Assembly: GCA_964057225.1 (NCBI GenBank)
Contig: OZ059895.1
Coordinates: forward strand, 5,394,001-5,458,000
Reading direction: 5' to 3'
Length of the DNA: 64,000 nt
Source of the DNA: Auanema rhodensis
Lineage: Eukaryota; Nematoda; Chromadorea; Rhabditida; Rhabditidae
The notes below the pieces were generated by a model. The model was not told where the DNA came from. It saw only the letters and a program-made list of their open reading frames with translations, and did no database searches. Positions 62,687 through 64,000 of the stretch are shown here, in pieces. Numbering within the stretch: the stretch's first letter is position 1; each line of letters opens with the position of its first letter. Position numbers and translations under genes: made by a program.

Positions 62687-64000
62687 CTAAAAAATTAAAA
62701 TAATTAATAAATAATCTTTTAATTATTTGAAACAAAATGAAAGAAACACAATGAAAAAACGTTTTTTTTTACTTATTCTTACTGTTTTATATACTCGTAC
62801 ATGTATATTGTATTTTGAAAATAAAAAATTTAAAAAAAAGATAAAATATTTCGATAAAAAGGTCACAAAAACATAAAATAAAATAATTATCTTGATATAT
62901 TTAAGTAAAAATAATAGAAACTTTGAATATATCGTTAATTATATATTATATATATGATATTAAGCTTATCAATTGAATAGCAATGAATGACATAAACATT
63001 GAACATGACAGCATGAATTAGTCAAATATAAAGTTTAAATGTTTCTCGAGAATTTTCAAACTTAATTTGAAGATAAATGAAACTGGAGAGAGAAAGAGGG
63101 GGAGTGGGGGGGGGGTTAAAAGAATGAAATATAGATTAGCTGAAGATTACGTCACGGAAAAACATTTTAAAAAATAAGAATGACCGTAGTAGAGATGTAT
63201 AGTTTAGATTGAAATTTATACGATTACACATAGTTTACATAATTAATTCTTCTTTTTTATTGATTTCAATGAGATTCGATAGAAATGTGCGACTTCTTGT
63301 AGAGATTGTCTTCATCTCGTCTGGACTGTTACAGAAATGAAACTGGTGGAGGAAAATTGCAGAAAGAGCATTTTGCGAGTTTGTTTCTTGGAGGTTAGAA
63401 ATAGGCAAACAAGGCCGCTAAATAACAACACCCATGCAGTTAGAACAACTTAACGTTCGCTCATTTCCAATACTACTTTGGCTATGTTTTTCAGAATCAT
63501 TTTAATGATTCTCCTAAGTTAGTTTTGAAATTGGTAGCCGCTGTAAAATGCTGCAGATGATGGCGTATTCAAAATTTTTTTGTTGTTGAACAAAAACCAT
63601 TTGTACAGACAAGTCATCTGAATGAGGTAATAGTCTCAAGTTGCTAGTTGAAAATGAGGAAATTGAGATAAATACGGAATACAACCGATCAATGCGTTCG
63701 TTACTCTGTCAATTATATTTTGATAATTCAGATGTCACACGAGATGCACGTGTACTTCCATGCTAATGATTATGATATGGAAGATTGAGGAGAATTCTCA
63801 ATGGAATGATGAAAGAGAAAGCATTTAATATATTTTTTTCTTGAAGTTATTTGGTAAGTAATGCAATGATATATAATAATAAAAACCGGTATAGGCGATC
63901 AAGAAACGGCACTGAAGAAGAGAAATAACATGAGAAATATCAGAGGGAAGGGCAACATACATGATATTGCGTTCTTATTTTTTTATATTACTAATTATTA
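62687..64000. other. Upstream part of the LAPTM4-like gene or intergenic DNA
   Basis: AT-rich and without a supported exon. It contains a G-rich tract near 63097-63116 (G5 and G10 runs on +). A further upstream exon of the LAPTM4-like gene could lie here or beyond the window. Confidence 0.35.

Overview
The window is an AT-rich, intron-dense animal nuclear genome segment. Introns are very short (many 42-60 nt) mixed with a few long ones. Several genes are clearly animal-specific: CELF, Scratch, C/EBP, a cilia-type dynein intermediate chain and a calponin-like muscle protein. Genes sit close together, often in tandem, and many start codons lie 0-30 nt after a pyrimidine-AG acceptor with no obvious upstream coding exon, as expected with spliced-leader trans-splicing. 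With the nematode-style calponin protein this points to a nematode, perhaps outside the Caenorhabditis group because acceptors do not follow a strict TTTTCAG. The organism is inferred, not proven.

Left part (1-12.5 kb, + strand): the 3' two thirds of a CELF/Bruno RNA-binding protein gene; a small five-exon gene at 5043-5576 invisible to simple ORF calling; a 14-exon RING plus B-box-like gene; and a cysteine-rich single-pass membrane protein with a 2.4-kb intron. Then three tightly packed - strand genes, transcribed C/EBP-gamma-like bZIP, neuroguidin, RNA polymerase III subunit RPC3 (13.1-17.7 kb), form an operon-like cluster. A small coiled-coil protein and a GPI-anchored Ly6-type protein with a histidine-rich linker follow on +.

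Middle part (22.5-42 kb): an unrecognised acidic/basic nuclear-looking protein with two related Trp/Gly-Lys-Arg segments (-), a calponin/transgelin-type muscle protein (+), the five-zinc-finger repressor Scratch (-), a 4-kb gene-poor stretch, then NUDT21/CFIm25 (+) and a dynein-2 intermediate chain (DYNC2I2/WDR34-like, +) with a near-perfect RFX X-box just upstream of its ATG. OTUD7/Cezanne deubiquitinase (-) ends tail to tail with it.

Right part (42-64 kb): a SON-like splicing protein (+; RS domain, G-patch, dsRNA-binding domain) converges with MSH2 (-), which lies downstream of an EB1-type microtubule plus-end protein (-). A four-transmembrane LAPTM4-like gene (-) has its last four exons at 53.5-54.7 kb and an earlier exon near 62.6 kb, joined across a 7.9-kb intron with many GA-rich and CAT/ATG simple repeats. 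No transposons, CRISPR, rRNA or convincing tRNA genes were seen.

Most exon borders were read by eye from GT/AG sites and reading-frame continuity; where the full CDS sum was divisible by three this is stated.
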